Shown: in pieces, positions 24,069-33,596 of the stretch
Layout of the letters: each line of letters starts with the position of its first letter
Numbering within the stretch: the stretch's first letter is position 1
Assembly (NCBI GenBank): GCA_023299885.1
Contig: JALZUS010000064.1
Location: 1 to 35,547 of the forward strand
Reading direction: 5' to 3'
From: Bdellovibrionales bacterium
GTDB lineage: Bacteria; Bdellovibrionota; Bdellovibrionia; Bdellovibrionales; UBA1609
DNA length: 35,547 nucleotides
Notes under the pieces: model-generated
Told to the model about the DNA's origin: nothing
Database searches by the model: none
What the model saw: only the letters and a program-made list of their open reading frames with translations
Program-made: the position numbers and the translations under genes

Positions 24069-24482
24069 ATGACAGAATTAATCGGACAAATCGTTTCTCA
24101 ATTAGGTGTTAATGAAGAGCAAGCTCAAGGTGGAGCAGGTGCTTTATTTAAAATTGCTCAAGAAAAACTAGGTGCAGACCAGTTTTCTCAACTATCAGGT
24201 GCTATGCCTGGTTTAACTGACCTTATTGGTAAAGCTCCACAAGCTGAAGCTGGAGCCGCTGGTGGTCTTGCTGGAATGGCAGCATCTGCTTTAGGCGCTA
24301 TGGGCGGAGGCGGAGCTTTAGGTAAGCTTGGTACTTTAGCTGCAGCAGCAGGTTCTTTTAAATCTTTAGGTTTAGACGCTGGTATGGTTACTAAATTTGC
24401 ACCAATCGTAATGAACTTTGCACAAACTCAAGGTGGGGATGTTGTTAAGGAAATGCTTGGTAAAGTAATGAACGAAGGATAA
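24069..24482 (+). CDS. DUF2780-like small Gly/Ala-rich protein
   Basis: A 137-residue protein resembling the DUF2780 (VcgC/VcgE) family: an N-terminal helix MTELIGQIVSQLGVNEEQAQGG, a Gly/Ala-rich centre (about 58-98) and a C-terminal segment in which LGLDAGMVTKFAPIVMNF is followed by a helix ending KEMLGKVM. The family's function is unknown. There is no signal peptide. ATG 24069 is chosen because AAGGAG (24056-24061) lies 7 bases upstream. A longer reading from 23988 has no ribosome site and adds a hydrophobic, non-conserved N-terminus. It is single-gene length, with its own terminator directly after it, and its Shine-Dalgarno and regular codons suggest it is well expressed. Confidence 0.82.
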   Translation: MTELIGQIVSQLGVNEEQAQGGAGALFKIAQEKLGADQFSQLSGAMPGLTDLIGKAPQAEAGAAGGLAGMAASALGAMGGGGALGKLGTLAAAAGSFKSLGLDAGMVTKFAPIVMNFAQTQGGDVVKEMLGKVMNEG

Positions 24483-24506
24483 GAATTTATTTAGATTCTT
24501 ATTTAA

Positions 24507-24534
24507 AAGCCTGGTTTTATAACCGGGCTTTTTT
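24507..24534 (+). terminator. Terminator after the DUF2780-like gene
   Basis: AAGCCTGGTT (24507-24516) pairs with AACCGGGCTT (24521-24530), with one wobble and a TTAT loop. TTTTTT follows. Confidence 0.9.
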
Positions 24535-24583
24535 ATGTCTAAAAAACGGGTTAGACTATGGTTAACAAAACAAAGGAACTACA

Positions 24584-26914
24584 ATGTCAGCAGATATCTA
24601 CGAAAAATTAGGTCTATTTTATCTTGGTAAAAATATGCAAGAGGGTGAGATCCAAAAAGACGACTATACGCTTTATAAATCTAAAGATTTAACCACGCAT
24701 GCTGTTTGTGTCGGTATGACCGGTAGTGGGAAAACGGGGCTTTGCTTGTCGCTATTAGAAGAGGCTGCAATTGATGGAATCCCTATTATTGCAATAGACC
24801 CTAAGGGTGACATAGGTAACTTGGCTTTAACTTTTGATAATTTAAATGCTGAAAACTTTAAACCATGGGTAGATGCTGATGAGGCTGAAAGAAATGACTG
24901 TAGTGTAGACAGATGGGCTGTTAAAGAGGCTGAAAAATGGAAAGAAGGCATTGAGTCTTGGGGCCAATCAGAAGAAAGATTAAAAACATTAAATAAAAAA
25001 GTAGATGTAAAAATATACACTCCGGGGAGTGAAGCTGGCTTAGGCGTTCAAGTGCTAAAGTCTTTTAACGCGCCTGAGGCAGAAATAAGAAATAACCACG
25101 AAGCTTTTGCAGAAAAAATAGAAACGACGGTAAGTGCACTTTTGGGTTTACTGGGAGATACTAAAAATGCAGTAGAAAGTAATGATCATGTGTTTTTGTC
25201 ACATCTATTAATGCACCATTGGCATAATGGTGAAAATTTAAATTTAAAAACAATGATTCGCTTAATTTTAAAGCCTGAATTTAAAGAAATTGGCGCCATG
25301 GACTTAGAGTCGTTCTTTGGCCAAAAGGATCGTGAAAAATTAGCTTTAAAATTAAATAGATTGCTGGCTTCACCAAAATTTTCTTTGTGGTTAAAGGGTG
25401 TACCTATGGATGTAGGTAGCTTCTTAACAGGTAAAAATGGCAAAGCACAAGTTTCTGTATTTTCTATTTCGCATTTATCAGAAAGCGAAAGGCAGTTTTT
25501 TGTTAGCTTATTGTTAAATGAAATAGTCTCTTGGGTGAGAAAGCAGCCGGGGACATCAAGCCTTCGTGCTCTTTTATATATGGATGAAATTTACGGGTAC
25601 TTTCCACCAACAGCAAACCCTCCTACTAAAAAACCAATGATGACTTTGTTAAAACAAGCGCGAGCTCATGGTTTTGGTGTAGTACTTGCTACGCAAAACC
25701 CGGTGGATTTAGATTATAAAGGGTTATCAAATACAGGCACCTGGTTTATTGGAAGGCTTCAGACAGATAAAGATAGAGAAAAGGTGACTCAAGCTATTGG
25801 CAAGGGCCCTTGGACAAAGCAAGTTGCTAATTTAAAAAAGAGATGTTTTTTAATGTACTCAGCTAAAAAATCTGGGGCGCAGTTGTTTCATACAAGATGG
25901 GCTTTATCATACTTGCGTGGGCCGCTAGCTTCTAAAGAGATTTCAACAGTTATGGCTGATTATAAAGCCACACAAGTAGATACAGTTAAGGAGACAGCAG
26001 CAGCTCCTATTAAAGAAATAAGCACAAAGCCTGTAATTCATGTAGATGAAAAATTTGTATTTCCAGACTCTGGAGAAGTGACTGCTGAAACAGAGTGGGC
26101 TCCTACATTAATGGCTCATGTGAAAATTCACTATGTATCGGCTAAAAATAAAGTAGATAGCTGGGTGAGCCAGTGGTACACAGTGCCAGCAAATACAAAA
26201 GCTTCTGAATTTGAATTTAGTAAAATGGAGAAGTTAAGCCTAGAAGACTACGAAATAGTTTCTGAGTCGGGCGGTGGTAAGTATGTTGAGATGAGCTCAG
26301 AGCTTGCGGCTCAAAAGGCGGAAAAAGCCTGGAACAAAGAAATAAAGCAAGAGGTTTACTCAACTCAAAAACTTGAGCTTTTTTCATGTAAAGAGTTAAA
26401 ACTTGCCTCTATGCCTGGTGAAAGCGAAGAAGCTTTTAGGTCGCGCATCAAGCATGACCTCAGAGAGAAGCGTGATGAAGCCACTGAAAAAGTCACAAAA
26501 AAATACGAAAAGAAAATTACAACTCAAGAAGAGCGCATGAGAAAAGCTGAAGAAAAAATAGGTTATGAAAAAACACAAATGAAGCAGCAAGCGGCCAGCA
26601 CAGCGATGTCTGTGGGTATTGCAGTGCTAGGTGCTTTCATGGGTGGAAAAAGAGGCGCAATGACTAAGGCGGGTACTGCTCTTAGGGGCGCCGGCCGTGT
26701 AGGCAAAGAAAAAGGCGATATTGGCCGTGCGGAAAGAGATTTAGCTGCTAAAGCCGAGGCATTGGATGAGTTGCAAAAAGACTTAGAGCTTGAGCTTAAC
26801 GAAATTGCTGATGACTATAATGCTGACGAGTTTGAGCTAGATCGTGTTGAAATTTCACCAAGAAAATCAGACTTGGAAATAGAAGACATTAATTGGCTTT
26901 GGATGAGTGAATAA
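24584..26914 (+). CDS. HerA-like P-loop ATPase with coiled-coil C-terminus
   Basis: A 776-residue FtsK/HerA-superfamily ATPase. Walker A is GMTGSGKT (44-51), followed by IIAIDPKGDIGNL, a strand-loop seen in HerA-type proteins. Walker B is LLYMDE (Asp334-Glu335). ATQNPVDLDYKGLSNTGTWFIGRL further on is the sensor and arginine-finger region of the same superfamily. Residues about 620-690 are strongly charged and predicted coiled coil. Then comes a small-residue hydrophobic segment (AMSVGIAVLGAFMGG), possibly a membrane-associating glycine-zipper helix, and a second acidic coiled coil. HerA proteins pump DNA with NurA nuclease; no nurA is adjacent, so DNA translocation is inference. AAAGGAA precedes the ATG. 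It stands alone between two terminators. Family confident; role unknown. Confidence 0.85.
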   Translation: MSADIYEKLGLFYLGKNMQEGEIQKDDYTLYKSKDLTTHAVCVGMTGSGKTGLCLSLLEEAAIDGIPIIAIDPKGDIGNLALTFDNLNAENFKPWVDADEAERNDCSVDRWAVKEAEKWKEGIESWGQSEERLKTLNKKVDVKIYTPGSEAGLGVQVLKSFNAPEAEIRNNHEAFAEKIETTVSALLGLLGDTKNAVESNDHVFLSHLLMHHWHNGENLNLKTMIRLILKPEFKEIGAMDLESFFGQKDREKLALKLNRLLASPKFSLWLKGVPMDVGSFLTGKNGKAQVSVFSISHLSESERQFFVSLLLNEIVSWVRKQPGTSSLRALLYMDEIYGYFPPTANPPTKKPMMTLLKQARAHGFGVVLATQNPVDLDYKGLSNTGTWFIGRLQTDKDREKVTQAIGKGPWTKQVANLKKRCFLMYSAKKSGAQLFHTRWALSYLRGPLASKEISTVMADYKATQVDTVKETAAAPIKEISTKPVIHVDEKFVFPDSGEVTAETEWAPTLMAHVKIHYVSAKNKVDSWVSQWYTVPANTKASEFEFSKMEKLSLEDYEIVSESGGGKYVEMSSELAAQKAEKAWNKEIKQEVYSTQKLELFSCKELKLASMPGESEEAFRSRIKHDLREKRDEATEKVTKKYEKKITTQEERMRKAEEKIGYEKTQMKQQAASTAMSVGIAVLGAFMGGKRGAMTKAGTALRGAGRVGKEKGDIGRAERDLAAKAEALDELQKDLELELNEIADDYNADEFELDRVEISPRKSDLEIEDINWLWMSE

Positions 26915-26916
26915 AA

Positions 26917-26946
26917 AAAAGAGGCTTAGTTTCCTAAGCCTCTTTT
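26917..26946. terminator. Bidirectional terminator between HerA-like ATPase and pepA
   Basis: GAGGCTTAG (26921-26929) and CTAAGCCTC (26934-26942) form a 9-bp stem around TTTC, with A-run and T-run flanks. It serves the convergent plus-strand ATPase and minus-strand pepA genes. Confidence 0.92.
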
Positions 26947-26968
26947 AAAGATTGAAAATTAAACTGAA

Positions 26969-28429
26969 TTAGAACTGTTTAGCTAGCTCTACAAATGTTC
27001 TTACGATAGCACCTGTTGCAGACTTAGGCTGCGTGTAGCTTAAGCGCTCTGCTGTATTCCAGGCTGTACCGGCAATATCAAAGTGAGCCCAAGGGATATC
27101 TTTATCAACAAATTCAGATAAAAAGCCTGCAGCTGTAGAGCTTCCAGCGCCCCTGTGGTTTGAAATATTTTGTAAGTCAGCATGTACGCCCTTCATGTCG
27201 TTAACATGCTGGTCTTCTAAAGGCATTGGCCAAACTTTTTCTTGAGAGTTGCCAGCTGCTTTTTGAATTTTAGCTAGTAGTTTTTCATCTCTTGTGAATA
27301 CACCTGTATGGATGTTAGCTAAGGCCACAACCATGGCTCCTGTTAAAGTTGCAGCATCAACAATAGCTGCTGGTTTTTTTTCTGAAGCATAAGAGAGTGC
27401 ATCCATTAAAATAAGGCGACCTTCAGCATCGGTATTTAACACTTCAACCGTTTTACCGTTTCTAGCTGTTAAGATATCGCCAGGCTTGTTAGCCATTGGG
27501 CCCAACATATTTTCTGTAGATGGTACGTAACCAACTGCATTCACTTTAAGTTTTAATTTAGCAATAGCCATCATTGTGCCAATAACATTGGCGCCGCCAC
27601 ACATGTCGTATTTCATTTCATGCATTCCAGAGGAAGGCTTAATGCTAATGCCGCCGGCATCAAAAGTAAGGCCTTTGCCTACAAAGCAGATTGGTTTTTT
27701 GCTTGCAGCTGCACCTTTGTATTCCATGATAATAAAGCGAGGGTCTGTGCCGCCACCAAGGTTTACACCATAAAGACCGCCAAATTTTTCTTTTTTAATT
27801 CTGGCTTTATCCCAAACAGTTACTTTAAGTTTTGTGCCTTTAGCTTTTTTAATAGTTTCTTTAGCTAAGTGGTCTGGGGTCATTAAGTTACCAGGTACAT
27901 CACCAAGATATCTAGAAAACTGAACGCAATCCGCTAAAATCTCACCTTCGTCGAAAGCCTTTTTCTCAGCTACAGAAACTTTTGTTGTCTGAATGTTTAC
28001 TGACATATTGTCTTCATTTTTTTTAGTTTTAAATTTATGCATTGTATAGCTTGCTAAATGTAAACCTTCAGTTAATCCTTGAGTCGCTTCAGCTGTAGTA
28101 ACTTCTGATTTTGGTAATGCATCAAGCTCAGTGTATACGCTTTTAATTTTTTCTGTTTTTAATTTTTTATAAGCATTGGCTGCAGCATCTCTATATGATT
28201 CTGTTGTTAATTCTTTTGCGTCGCCTAAGCCAACAAAAAGACAGTTTTCAGAATGAAACATAATACTTGATTTTTTAGCTCCAGAAAAAAGCTCATTTTT
28301 GTGAGCGCTGTTAATTAAAGATTTTTCGTCTGTAGTTAATTTTTTTGTATCAAGGCTTTTGCCGGACTTAGTGACAAAAATAATTTTCGCACCTTTATGT
28401 TTAGATTTTTTTGTTAATGTAATTTTCAT
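26969..28429 (-). CDS. pepA: Leucyl aminopeptidase (M17 family)
   Basis: A cytosolic, typically hexameric, two-metal aminopeptidase that removes N-terminal residues from peptides made by upstream proteases. The C-terminal catalytic half has VGKGLTFDAGGISIKP with the catalytic Lys and metal ligands, then KYDMCGGANV, and the family signature NTDAEGRLIL with Asp334, Glu336 and Arg338. At 486 residues it matches the usual 480-500. I set the start at ATG 28429 because AGGAG lies 5 bases upstream; the ORF could extend 19 codons to 28486 without a ribosome site. It is transcribed alone, divergent from clpP-clpX, so the neighbourhood groups protein-turnover enzymes. In some bacteria PepA also binds DNA; nothing here shows that. 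Confidence 0.95.
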   Translation of the reverse strand: MKITLTKKSKHKGAKIIFVTKSGKSLDTKKLTTDEKSLINSAHKNELFSGAKKSSIMFHSENCLFVGLGDAKELTTESYRDAAANAYKKLKTEKIKSVYTELDALPKSEVTTAEATQGLTEGLHLASYTMHKFKTKKNEDNMSVNIQTTKVSVAEKKAFDEGEILADCVQFSRYLGDVPGNLMTPDHLAKETIKKAKGTKLKVTVWDKARIKKEKFGGLYGVNLGGGTDPRFIIMEYKGAAASKKPICFVGKGLTFDAGGISIKPSSGMHEMKYDMCGGANVIGTMMAIAKLKLKVNAVGYVPSTENMLGPMANKPGDILTARNGKTVEVLNTDAEGRLILMDALSYASEKKPAAIVDAATLTGAMVVALANIHTGVFTRDEKLLAKIQKAAGNSQEKVWPMPLEDQHVNDMKGVHADLQNISNHRGAGSSTAAGFLSEFVDKDIPWAHFDIAGTAWNTAERLSYTQPKSATGAIVRTFVELAKQF

Positions 28430-28516
28430 AGATGACTCCTGATTGATGTTAAATAATTTAAAATATCTTAAACTTTTAGCATACAAGCCTGTATTTGCCT
28501 ATTTTTCGGTGAGTTG

Positions 28517-28537
28517 TGAACAATTAATCTGTGTTCA
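28517..28537. repeat. Inverted repeat in the pepA-clpP interval
   Basis: TGAACA (28517-28522), 9 bases, TGTTCA (28532-28537). This lies in the 311-base divergent interval 28430-28740 and is a candidate operator for pepA or clpP. The rest of that interval holds a clpP promoter candidate, a small hairpin (TTAGCT/AGCTAG, about 28705-28722) and the clpP ribosome site. I see no gene in it. Confidence 0.3.
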
Positions 28538-28647
28538 TCTCTTTGTTTTAAAAATCTTTCTTAATTTGACTATATTTTGATCGTAATTCTAGACCTCCGT
28601 AGAAGGACAAATAGTTAAGTTCATTGGGGAATATTCCGATTTAAAGC

Positions 28648-28677
28648 TTGTCATAGAAAAAAATAGACTCATATTAA
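28648..28677 (+). promoter_or_regulatory. Candidate sigma-70-type promoter for clpP
   Basis: TTGTCA (28648-28653, 5/6) and TATTAA (28672-28677, 4/6) are separated by 18 bases, leaving a leader of about 55-60 bases. No CIRCE or clear heat-shock sigma element was seen nearby. Confidence 0.4.
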
Positions 28678-28740
28678 AGGCATACAGGCCTTAAGTAGTG
28701 GGGCTTAGCTAGTGAAAGCTAGCAGAACAAGGAGAGCGTT

Positions 28741-29352
28741 TTGGCATTAGTACCAGTAGTTATAGAGCAGACACCTCGCGGGGAACGCAGTTACGATATT
28801 TATTCAAGATTACTAAAAGACAGGGTGATTATATTAGGATCGCAAGTCACTGATGATGTAGTAAATAGCATTATTGCGCAAATCTTCTTTTTAGAAATGG
28901 AAAACCCAGAAAAAGATATTCATTTATATATTAACTCTCCAGGCGGTAGTGTTACTGCTGGATTAGCGCTTTACGATATTATGCAATTTATTAAATGTGA
29001 TGTAGCCACTTACTGTATGGGTATGGCGGCAAGTATGGGCTCTTTATTGGCTTGTGCAGGTACTAAGGGTAAGCGTTATGTTTTGCCGAACTCTAGGATT
29101 ATGATTCACCAACCACTTATTGGTGGCGGCGGTATCTCTGGCCAGGCTAGTGATATAGAGATTCATGCAAAAGAAATGATAAATACAAAAAAGAAGTTAA
29201 CAGAAATTTACGCAGTTCATACAGGGCAATCTATGGAAAAGCTGACAGCAGCAATGGATAGAGATAACTATATGAACGCTCAGACAGCAAAAGATTTTGG
29301 TTTAGTAGACCATATTGTTGAGAGTAGAAAAATAAACGGGAAAGCGAGCTAA
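28741..29352 (+). CDS. clpP: ATP-dependent Clp protease proteolytic subunit ClpP, TTG start
   Basis: The serine protease that forms the double-heptamer chamber fed by ClpX (and ClpA/ClpC where present). The triad is intact: Ser98 (MAASMGS), His123 (MIHQP) and Asp175 (DRDNYM). The substrate-binding INSPGGSV strand is present. Length 203 is normal. Compared with E. coli, the handle region after His123 has three extra residues ([13 protein letters not shown] against PLGGYQGQAT). The start codon is TTG, with AAGGAG 6 bases upstream at 28729-28734; no better in-frame start exists. It is 4 bases from clpX, so the two form an operon. The trigger-factor gene often found before clpP is absent here; pepA lies divergently instead. 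Confidence 0.97.
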   Translation: MALVPVVIEQTPRGERSYDIYSRLLKDRVIILGSQVTDDVVNSIIAQIFFLEMENPEKDIHLYINSPGGSVTAGLALYDIMQFIKCDVATYCMGMAASMGSLLACAGTKGKRYVLPNSRIMIHQPLIGGGGISGQASDIEIHAKEMINTKKKLTEIYAVHTGQSMEKLTAAMDRDNYMNAQTAKDFGLVDHIVESRKINGKAS

Positions 29353-29356
29353 GTCG

Positions 29357-30655
29357 ATGAGCAATAAAGAAGCAAACTACGGAACACTTTGTTGTAGCTT
29401 TTGTGGCAAAGGTCAAAAAGAAGTTAAAAAATTAATTGCTGGACCAGGTGTGTACATTTGTGATGAGTGTATTGATTTATGTAATGACATAATGCTTGAG
29501 GAGCGTGAGCGCGAAGAAAGTAAGTCACCTAAAATGAAGGTGCCTAAGCCTATAGAAATAAAAACTCACCTTGATGACTACGTTATTGGTCAGCTTTCAG
29601 CAAAAAAAGCATTATCGGTAGCTGTGCACAATCACTACAAAAGAGTGAATGCTAAATCAAAGGTAAAAGACGATGTTGAATTAGCAAAGAGTAACGTACT
29701 CCTTATTGGGCCAACAGGATCTGGTAAAACTTATTTAGCGCAAACTATTGCTAGAATTTTAAATGTTCCATTTGCAATGGCAGATGCTACAGCATTAACT
29801 GAAGCTGGTTATGTGGGTGAAGATGTGGAAAATGTGATTTTAAGCTTACTACAGGCTGCAGATTACGATGTAGAAAAAGCTGAGAGTGGAGTTATTTATA
29901 TTGATGAAATCGATAAGATCACTCGTAAGTCTGAAAACCCATCTATTACAAGAGATGTGAGTGGTGAAGGTGTACAGCAGGCTTTATTAAAAATTCTTGA
30001 AGGAACTGTAGCTAACTTGCCGCCTAAAGGTGGACGAAAGCATCCACAGCAAGAATTCATAAAAGTAGATACGGGCAATATTTTATTTATTGCTGGTGGT
30101 GCATTTGCTGGGCTAGATAAAATAGTTGAAGGCCGACTAACAAGTAAAGCGCTAGGTATTGCCGCTGAAATTAAAGGTGAAAAAGAAAAGAAAGAAGAAG
30201 ACTATATACTTAATAAAATTGAACCAGATGATTTAGTTAAATTTGGTTTAATTCCAGAGTTTATTGGTAGATTACCAGTGATGGCTGTTTTACAAGAACT
30301 AGAGCAATCCACACTAGTTAAAATTCTTCAAGAGCCTAAGAACTCGTTAGTTAAACAGTATCAAAAGCTATTTGGTTTTGAAGATGTTAAGCTCAACTTT
30401 ACAGAGGGTGCGCTAGACGCTGTAGCTACAGAGGCTACAAGGCGAAAAACAGGTGCTCGTGGCTTAAGAGGTGTTTTAGAAACAGCTATGCTAGACATAA
30501 TGTTTGATGTGCCATCAATGAATAATGTTGTTGAGTGCACAATAACTAAAGAGGTTATTTTGGATGGGGCTAAGCCAGAACTCGTCTTAGGTGCAAAGAA
30601 ACCTCGAGAAAAGTCTGAAGACGAAAAGATAGAAACTAAATCAGAAATTGCTTAA
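29357..30655 (+). CDS. clpX: ATP-dependent Clp protease ATPase subunit ClpX
   Basis: A hexameric AAA+ unfoldase that recognises tagged substrates and threads them into ClpP. At the N-terminus is a Cys4 zinc-binding domain (CSFCGKG...CDECIDLC). Walker A GPTGSGKT, Walker [11 protein letters not shown], the [13 protein letters not shown] pore-1 loop and the RGLRGVLE sensor-2 region are all intact. At 432 residues it is typical. The loop that docks on ClpP (I-G-F in E. coli, 268-270) reads L-G-I here (266-268, in [12 protein letters not shown]), keeping hydrophobicity but losing the Phe. The C-terminus ends in a charged tail. It starts 4 bases after clpP and is followed by two terminators. Cytoplasmic. 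Confidence 0.98.
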   Translation: MSNKEANYGTLCCSFCGKGQKEVKKLIAGPGVYICDECIDLCNDIMLEEREREESKSPKMKVPKPIEIKTHLDDYVIGQLSAKKALSVAVHNHYKRVNAKSKVKDDVELAKSNVLLIGPTGSGKTYLAQTIARILNVPFAMADATALTEAGYVGEDVENVILSLLQAADYDVEKAESGVIYIDEIDKITRKSENPSITRDVSGEGVQQALLKILEGTVANLPPKGGRKHPQQEFIKVDTGNILFIAGGAFAGLDKIVEGRLTSKALGIAAEIKGEKEKKEEDYILNKIEPDDLVKFGLIPEFIGRLPVMAVLQELEQSTLVKILQEPKNSLVKQYQKLFGFEDVKLNFTEGALDAVATEATRRKTGARGLRGVLETAMLDIMFDVPSMNNVVECTITKEVILDGAKPELVLGAKKPREKSEDEKIETKSEIA

Positions 30656-30695
30656 GGCTTGTGCGTAAGCATAAGTAATTATTTTAGCAGCCAAA

Positions 30696-30723
30696 AAAAG
30701 CAGCCAATAATGGCTGCTTTTTT
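30696..30723 (+). terminator. First terminator after clpX
   Basis: GCAGCCA (30700-30706) and TGGCTGC (30711-30717), loop ATAA, with A-run before and TTTTTT after. Confidence 0.9.
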
Positions 30724-30775
30724 ATATTCACATTAGACTCAGATAGCCTTAATTTGCGATAGAAATTTGTTAGAG

Positions 30776-30809
30776 AAAAAACACAGACTAAAGTGTCTGT
30801 GTTTTTTTT
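30776..30809. terminator. Second terminator between clpX and lon
   Basis: AACACAGAC (30780-30788) and GTCTGTGTT (30795-30803) pair around TAAAGT. Flanking AAAAA and TTTTTTT give a long stem and T-runs on both strands. A copy of ACACAGA recurs at 30821-30827 and could pair alternatively with the right arm. Confidence 0.85.
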
Positions 30810-30863
30810 GGGGTCTGGCGACACAGATTTGAATAGAGAGAATTAAATAAAAAAAATTAACCT

Positions 30864-30892
30864 TTGGGTTATTAGTTGGAGTCTTATATAAT
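30864..30892 (+). promoter_or_regulatory. Candidate promoter for lon
   Basis: TATAAT (30887-30892) is a perfect -10. TTGGGT (30864-30869) lies 17 bases upstream as a weak -35. The predicted leader is about 50 bases, ending in an AAAGGA ribosome site before ATG 30949. Confidence 0.5.
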
Positions 30893-30948
30893 AATTGTAG
30901 GGAACAGCCCTAAATGCCATGTAGAAAACACCACAAAGGATAAGCACT

Positions 30949-33387
30949 ATGAGCGATAATAAAAAAGACCAGAATCTTCCTCTTTTACCATTAAGAGATC
31001 TAATCGTTTTTCCTCACATGATGATACCTCTCTTTGTAGGTCGAGAAAAAAGTATTAACGCTTTGGAAGAAGCTATGAGTAAGCAAACGGATATTGTTTT
31101 AGTAGCTCAAAAAGAAGCTAAAACAAATAGCCCTACTATGGACGATATTTATGAAGTGGGTACGCTTGGTGCCATTATTCAATTACTTAGATTGCCGGAT
31201 GGGACTGTTAAGGTTTTAGTAGAAGGTAAAAAGAGAGTAAAAATTAAAGATTGCATTGAAGCTGATAAACTTTTTGTTGTTAGTATCGAAGATATCGTTG
31301 AAGAGTCTTCAGATGAAAAAGAAGCCTTAGCTCTATTACGCTCAGTGAAAGCAACCTTTGAAGGTTACGTAAAATTAAACAAAAGAATTCCGCCAGAAAT
31401 CTTAATGAGAGTTTCATCTATAGATGATCCAGCTGAGCTTTCAGACATTGTGGTGGCTCAATTAAATATTAAACTTGAAGACAAACAGGCCATTCTAGAG
31501 ATGAGTGACCCGGGCGTACGTTTAGAGAAGCTTCTAGAGCTTATGACCGGCGAGATTGAAATTTTAGAAGTAGAGAAAAGAATTCGTGGCCGAGTTAAAA
31601 AGCAAATGGAAAAATCTCAAAAGGAATACTACCTTAATGAGCAAATGCAGGCCATTCAAAAAGAACTTGGTGATAAAGATGATTACGGCGCTGAGATAGA
31701 AGAGCTTGAAAAGCGCTTAGCTCAAAAGAAATTATCACAAGAAGCTGAGAAAAAAGTTAAAAAAGAAATTAAAAAACTTAAGATGATGTCTCCGATGAGT
31801 GCAGAGTCTGCAGTTGTTAGAAACTATATCGATTGGATTTTAGACCTTCCATGGAGTCACTACAGTGCAACATCTACAGATATCGATGAAGCGCAAAAAG
31901 TTTTAGATGATGACCACTGGGGTTTAGAAAAAGTTAAAGAAAGAATTATTGAGCATTTAGCAGTTCAATCTCTAACGAATTCGCTTAACGGTCCTATCCT
32001 TTGTTTAGTGGGCCCTCCAGGTGTTGGTAAAACATCACTAGCAAAATCTATTGCCAACTCTATGAATCGTGGCTTTGCAAGAATATCACTAGGTGGAGTA
32101 AGAGATGAAGCCGAGATTCGTGGTCACAGAAAAACATATGTGGGTGCAATGCCAGGTAAATTAATTCAAGCTATTAAAAAGTGTGAATACGGTAACCCTT
32201 TATTGCTATTAGATGAAATTGATAAAATGAGCATGGACTTTAAAGGTGACCCATCAGCTGCTTTACTAGAGGTTTTAGATCCAGAGCAAAATAAAAGTTT
32301 TGTAGATCACTACCTAGAAGTAGAATACGATCTTTCTAAGACTATGTTTATTGCGACAGCTAACTCATTACATCCAATCCCAAGGCCTTTATTAGACCGC
32401 ATGGAAGTGATTTCACTAGATGGGTATATAGAAAAAGAGAAAGTAAATATTGCTAAAAAATATTTAATTCCTAAGCAAATTAAAAAGCATGGTCTTGAAG
32501 ATTTAAAGGTAACATTCTCTGATACAGCAGTTGTGGATGTTATTCGTTACTACACAAGAGAAGCGGGTGTTCGTGGATTAGAGAGAGAATTTGCGAATGT
32601 TTGTCGTAAAGCGGCTAAAGAGATCGTAATGGAAAAGCTTAAAAATAAAGGCAAAAAGAAATCTGCAGTTAAGGCTTATAAGATTACGCCTAAAAAAGTT
32701 ATTGAACTTTTAGGCCCACATAAACTTAAGCATGGAAAAATTGAAGGCGGAAACGAAATTGGTCTTACAAATGGTATGGCTTGGACATCTGTGGGTGGTG
32801 ATTTGTTACCAGTAGAAGTTTCTGTGGTTCCAGGTAAGGGTAAGTTTACCATCACTGGCCAGCTTGGTGATGTGATGAGGGAATCATGTGTAGCAGCAAT
32901 GAGTTATGTAAGATCGCGTGGCCCGCTATTTGGTTTTGATAAAGACTTATATGCAAGCCAAGATGTTCATATTCATGCACCAGAAGGCGCTATACCTAAA
33001 GACGGACCGTCAGCAGGTATCACGATTACTACAAGTATTGTTTCAGCCATTACAAAAATTCCTGTAAAAAAGAATGTGGCTATGACAGGAGAAGTAACGC
33101 TAAGGGGCCGAGTGCTGGCTATTGGTGGTCTTAAAGAAAAAGTGATCGCTGCACACAGAGGTGGCATTAAAACAATCATTTGTCCTAAGGAAAATGAAAA
33201 AGACGTTAAGGATATTCCTGAAGAAGTATTAAAAGACTTGAAAGTGATTTTTGTGGATCATGTTGACCAGGTGTTAGTAAATGCTTTGGATATTAAAGAC
33301 GCAAAAGAGCTCTTTAAGGTGAGGTCTGATAGATCGATAGGCATTAAAGCAAGATACACTGGTCAGACAACGCACCAGCATCATTAG
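30949..33387 (+). CDS. lon: ATP-dependent protease Lon
   Basis: A cytoplasmic homo-hexameric AAA+ serine protease that removes misfolded and short-lived regulatory proteins. The N-terminal LAN domain begins [20 protein letters not shown] long coiled coil (about 215-285) leads to the AAA+ domain with Walker [10 protein letters not shown] and Walker [11 protein letters not shown]. The C-terminal protease domain has the Ser-Lys dyad: Ser688 (KDGPSAGI) and Lys731 (GGLKEKV). At 812 residues it is close to the E. coli 784, with a short Lys-rich insert after the AAA+ module (about 565-575) and a His-rich end (THQHH). It has its own promoter and terminator, so it is expressed separately from clpP-clpX. 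Confidence 0.98.
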   Translation: MSDNKKDQNLPLLPLRDLIVFPHMMIPLFVGREKSINALEEAMSKQTDIVLVAQKEAKTNSPTMDDIYEVGTLGAIIQLLRLPDGTVKVLVEGKKRVKIKDCIEADKLFVVSIEDIVEESSDEKEALALLRSVKATFEGYVKLNKRIPPEILMRVSSIDDPAELSDIVVAQLNIKLEDKQAILEMSDPGVRLEKLLELMTGEIEILEVEKRIRGRVKKQMEKSQKEYYLNEQMQAIQKELGDKDDYGAEIEELEKRLAQKKLSQEAEKKVKKEIKKLKMMSPMSAESAVVRNYIDWILDLPWSHYSATSTDIDEAQKVLDDDHWGLEKVKERIIEHLAVQSLTNSLNGPILCLVGPPGVGKTSLAKSIANSMNRGFARISLGGVRDEAEIRGHRKTYVGAMPGKLIQAIKKCEYGNPLLLLDEIDKMSMDFKGDPSAALLEVLDPEQNKSFVDHYLEVEYDLSKTMFIATANSLHPIPRPLLDRMEVISLDGYIEKEKVNIAKKYLIPKQIKKHGLEDLKVTFSDTAVVDVIRYYTREAGVRGLEREFANVCRKAAKEIVMEKLKNKGKKKSAVKAYKITPKKVIELLGPHKLKHGKIEGGNEIGLTNGMAWTSVGGDLLPVEVSVVPGKGKFTITGQLGDVMRESCVAAMSYVRSRGPLFGFDKDLYASQDVHIHAPEGAIPKDGPSAGITITTSIVSAITKIPVKKNVAMTGEVTLRGRVLAIGGLKEKVIAAHRGGIKTIICPKENEKDVKDIPEEVLKDLKVIFVDHVDQVLVNALDIKDAKELFKVRSDRSIGIKARYTGQTTHQHH

Positions 33388-33410
33388 TGAGCATTACAGT
33401 CTAAATAAAA

Positions 33411-33443
33411 AAAAGAGCTTCAGAAATGAGGCTCTTTTTTTTG
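33411..33443 (+). terminator. Terminator after lon
   Basis: AAAAGAGCTTCA (33411-33422), a GAAA loop (33423-33426), TGAGGCTCTTTT (33427-33438), then more T. The stem includes one T-G pair and closes with a GNRA-type tetraloop. Confidence 0.92.
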
Positions 33444-33536
33444 TTTAAAATACGGCTTTCTTGCGAGTAAGTATTTCAACCCTTTAAGCCCACCAATCCT
33501 CTGAAAGCCGCTTATAATGCGACGCCCGGGCTCCTG

Positions 33537-33553
33537 TTCGATATAAGATCGAA
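33537..33553. promoter_or_regulatory. Palindromic operator candidate upstream of the TPR/winged-helix gene
   Basis: TTCGAT-ATAAG-ATCGAA, a perfect 6-bp inverted repeat with a 5-base spacer, ends 13 bases before a TTGACA element. The position suits an activator or autoregulatory site. No second copy was noticed in the window. Confidence 0.45.
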
Positions 33554-33566
33554 ATATTCTAAAAAT

Positions 33567-33595
33567 TTGACAATGTAATTTCTACACCATAAATA
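33567..33595 (+). promoter_or_regulatory. Candidate promoter of the TPR/winged-helix gene
   Basis: A perfect -35 TTGACA (33567-33572) and a poor -10 TAAATA (33590-33595) are separated by 17 bases. The predicted transcript start falls at or just after ATG 33597, so either translation is leaderless or begins at a later codon, or the -10 is not real. Confidence 0.35.
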
Positions 33596-33596
33596 C

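Noticed and set aside
28430..28486. 19-residue N-terminal extension of PepA
   Set aside because: AGGAG precedes ATG 28429 and the extension carries no family similarity.
33506..33545. tRNA remnant or stable-RNA promoter (TATAATGCGACGCCCGGG, then GTTCGAT)
   Set aside because: No -35 at a workable distance and no cloverleaf can be drawn; probably chance.
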